Assembly (NCBI GenBank): GCA_002398105.1
Contig: DHCD01000086.1
Span: 879-52,878, forward strand
Direction of reading: 5' to 3'
Source: Syntrophomonas sp. UBA4911
Lineage (GTDB): Bacteria > Bacillota > Syntrophomonadia > Syntrophomonadales > Syntrophomonadaceae
DNA: 52,000 bases
This document shows positions 51,511 through 52,000 of this stretch, piece by piece; position 1 is the stretch's first letter; each line of letters begins with the position of its first letter. The position numbers were made by a program, and so were the translations under genes. The notes under the pieces are model-generated. The model searched no databases. It saw only the letters and a program-made list of their open reading frames with translations, and was not told where the DNA came from.

Positions 51511-51914
51511 GAGTTTTAATAGATACCAATATATTAATTTCAGCGGCTTATTCCAAAGGCAGCGTTCCTTACCGGGCTTTTGTAAAAGCGGTTGAACCGC
51601 CTTGCCAAGGGATAATATGCGAACAAAGCGTTGAGGAATTGCGCAGAGTTTACAATCGCAAATTCCCAGAAAAAATTAGGGCTTTTGAGCATTTTATCCT
51701 GGCGGCTGTCGCTGTGGCCGAACTGGCTCCCGTACCGGCGAGCGCCTACGCTAAGGAAGAATCAATCCGTGACCCAGATGATCGGCCAATTTTAAGAGCC
51801 GCGATAAAGGCTAATGCCGATATTTTGCTTACCGGTGACAATGATTTCTTGGAATCTGGTATAAGCCATCCTAAGATCATGAAAGCCGCTGATTTTTTAA
51901 AATTAGTTTGGTGA
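51507..51914 (+). CDS. PIN-domain toxin (COG1569-like ribonuclease)
   Basis: A 135-residue PIN-domain protein, a predicted metal-dependent RNase. Acidic residues in the expected places: D6 in VLIDTNILISA, the EQSVEELRRVY helix, DPDDRPIL, and the C-terminal LLTGDNDFLE. The TTG start overlaps the antitoxin stop; translation is probably coupled. This is the type II toxin of the pair. The active-site acidic residues look complete, so it may be functional. Confidence 0.88.
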   Translation: MRVLIDTNILISAAYSKGSVPYRAFVKAVEPPCQGIICEQSVEELRRVYNRKFPEKIRAFEHFILAAVAVAELAPVPASAYAKEESIRDPDDRPILRAAIKANADILLTGDNDFLESGISHPKIMKAADFLKLVW

Positions 51915-51921
51915 TGTTTGT

Positions 51922-52000
51922 TAAATCCCCGCTGGTATCACATCATCAATAGACACCTCCCGCTTGGCTTTCGCCATGCCCAAGAACTGGCGGTGGCATT
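51922..52000 (-). CDS. C-terminal tail of an unidentified minus-strand frame (partial)
   Basis: On the minus strand an open frame enters from the window edge and stops at 51922-51924. The visible end includes LGMAKAKREVSIDDVIPAGI. About 25 codons only; no family recognised. It converges on the PIN gene with just seven bases between stops. Confidence 0.3.

Overview
The window is a 52 kb stretch of a bacterial chromosome, almost all on the plus strand. Gene content and order are those of the Firmicutes: the late part of the fla/che operon runs into rpsB-tsf-pyrH-frr-uppS-cdsA-dxr-rseP-ispG-proS-polC, then rimP-nusA-rnpM-rplGA(ylxQ)-infB-rbfA-nrnA-truB-ribF-rpsO-pnp, then ylxY, mlpA and ymxH as in Bacillus subtilis. 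PolC, FliY with CheC and CheD, a sigma-D type factor, YlxR/YlxQ and frequent GTG/TTG starts behind strong AGGAGG sites all support this. My best guess is a clostridial-type anaerobe of the Syntrophomonas group; this is recall of overall protein style and was not tested.

Region 1 (1-18954) is a motility and chemotaxis operon: the end of fliM, then fliY, cheY, fliO, fliP, fliQ, fliR, flhB, flhA, flhF, flhG, a PilZ/YcgR-type brake, cheB, cheA, cheW, cheC, cheD, sigD, a FapA (DUF342) protein, a small charged protein, and a membrane-anchored protein with an IF2_N-like domain and a C-terminal HTH. It ends at a clear terminator. The genes overlap or nearly touch, so switch, export gate, GTPase placement system, signalling and sigma factor are probably co-transcribed.

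Region 2 (18984-19794) is a gap in the operon structure. It holds a minus-strand DUF1540 gene with its own terminator, several palindromes, and the rpsB promoter and leader. Region 3 (19795-34861) carries translation (rpsB, tsf, frr, proS), pyrimidine (pyrH), undecaprenyl and phospholipid (uppS, cdsA), MEP isoprenoid (dxr, ispG), site-2 protease (rseP) and replication (polC) genes. An AI-2E/PerM exporter-like gene and an MgtC-like gene are interposed. PolC has no proofreading exonuclease insert.

Region 4 (34887-45775) is the nusA-infB group followed by rpsO and pnp, with several promoters, leader hairpins and terminators. Region 5 (45860-50857) has a cell-wall trio (VanW domain, degenerate YlxY deacetylase, D-Ala-D-Ala carboxypeptidase), then an inverted-repeat element, mlpA, dut and ymxH. 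Region 6 (50858-52000) looks acquired: a truncated IS200-type transposase next to a 7-bp tandem repeat, an AbrB/PIN toxin-antitoxin pair with promoter and candidate operator, and the tail of an unidentified minus-strand reading frame.

I saw no tRNA, rRNA, CRISPR array or known metabolite riboswitch. Coordinates come from reading the sequence. All homology statements rest on motif recognition, not on database searches.
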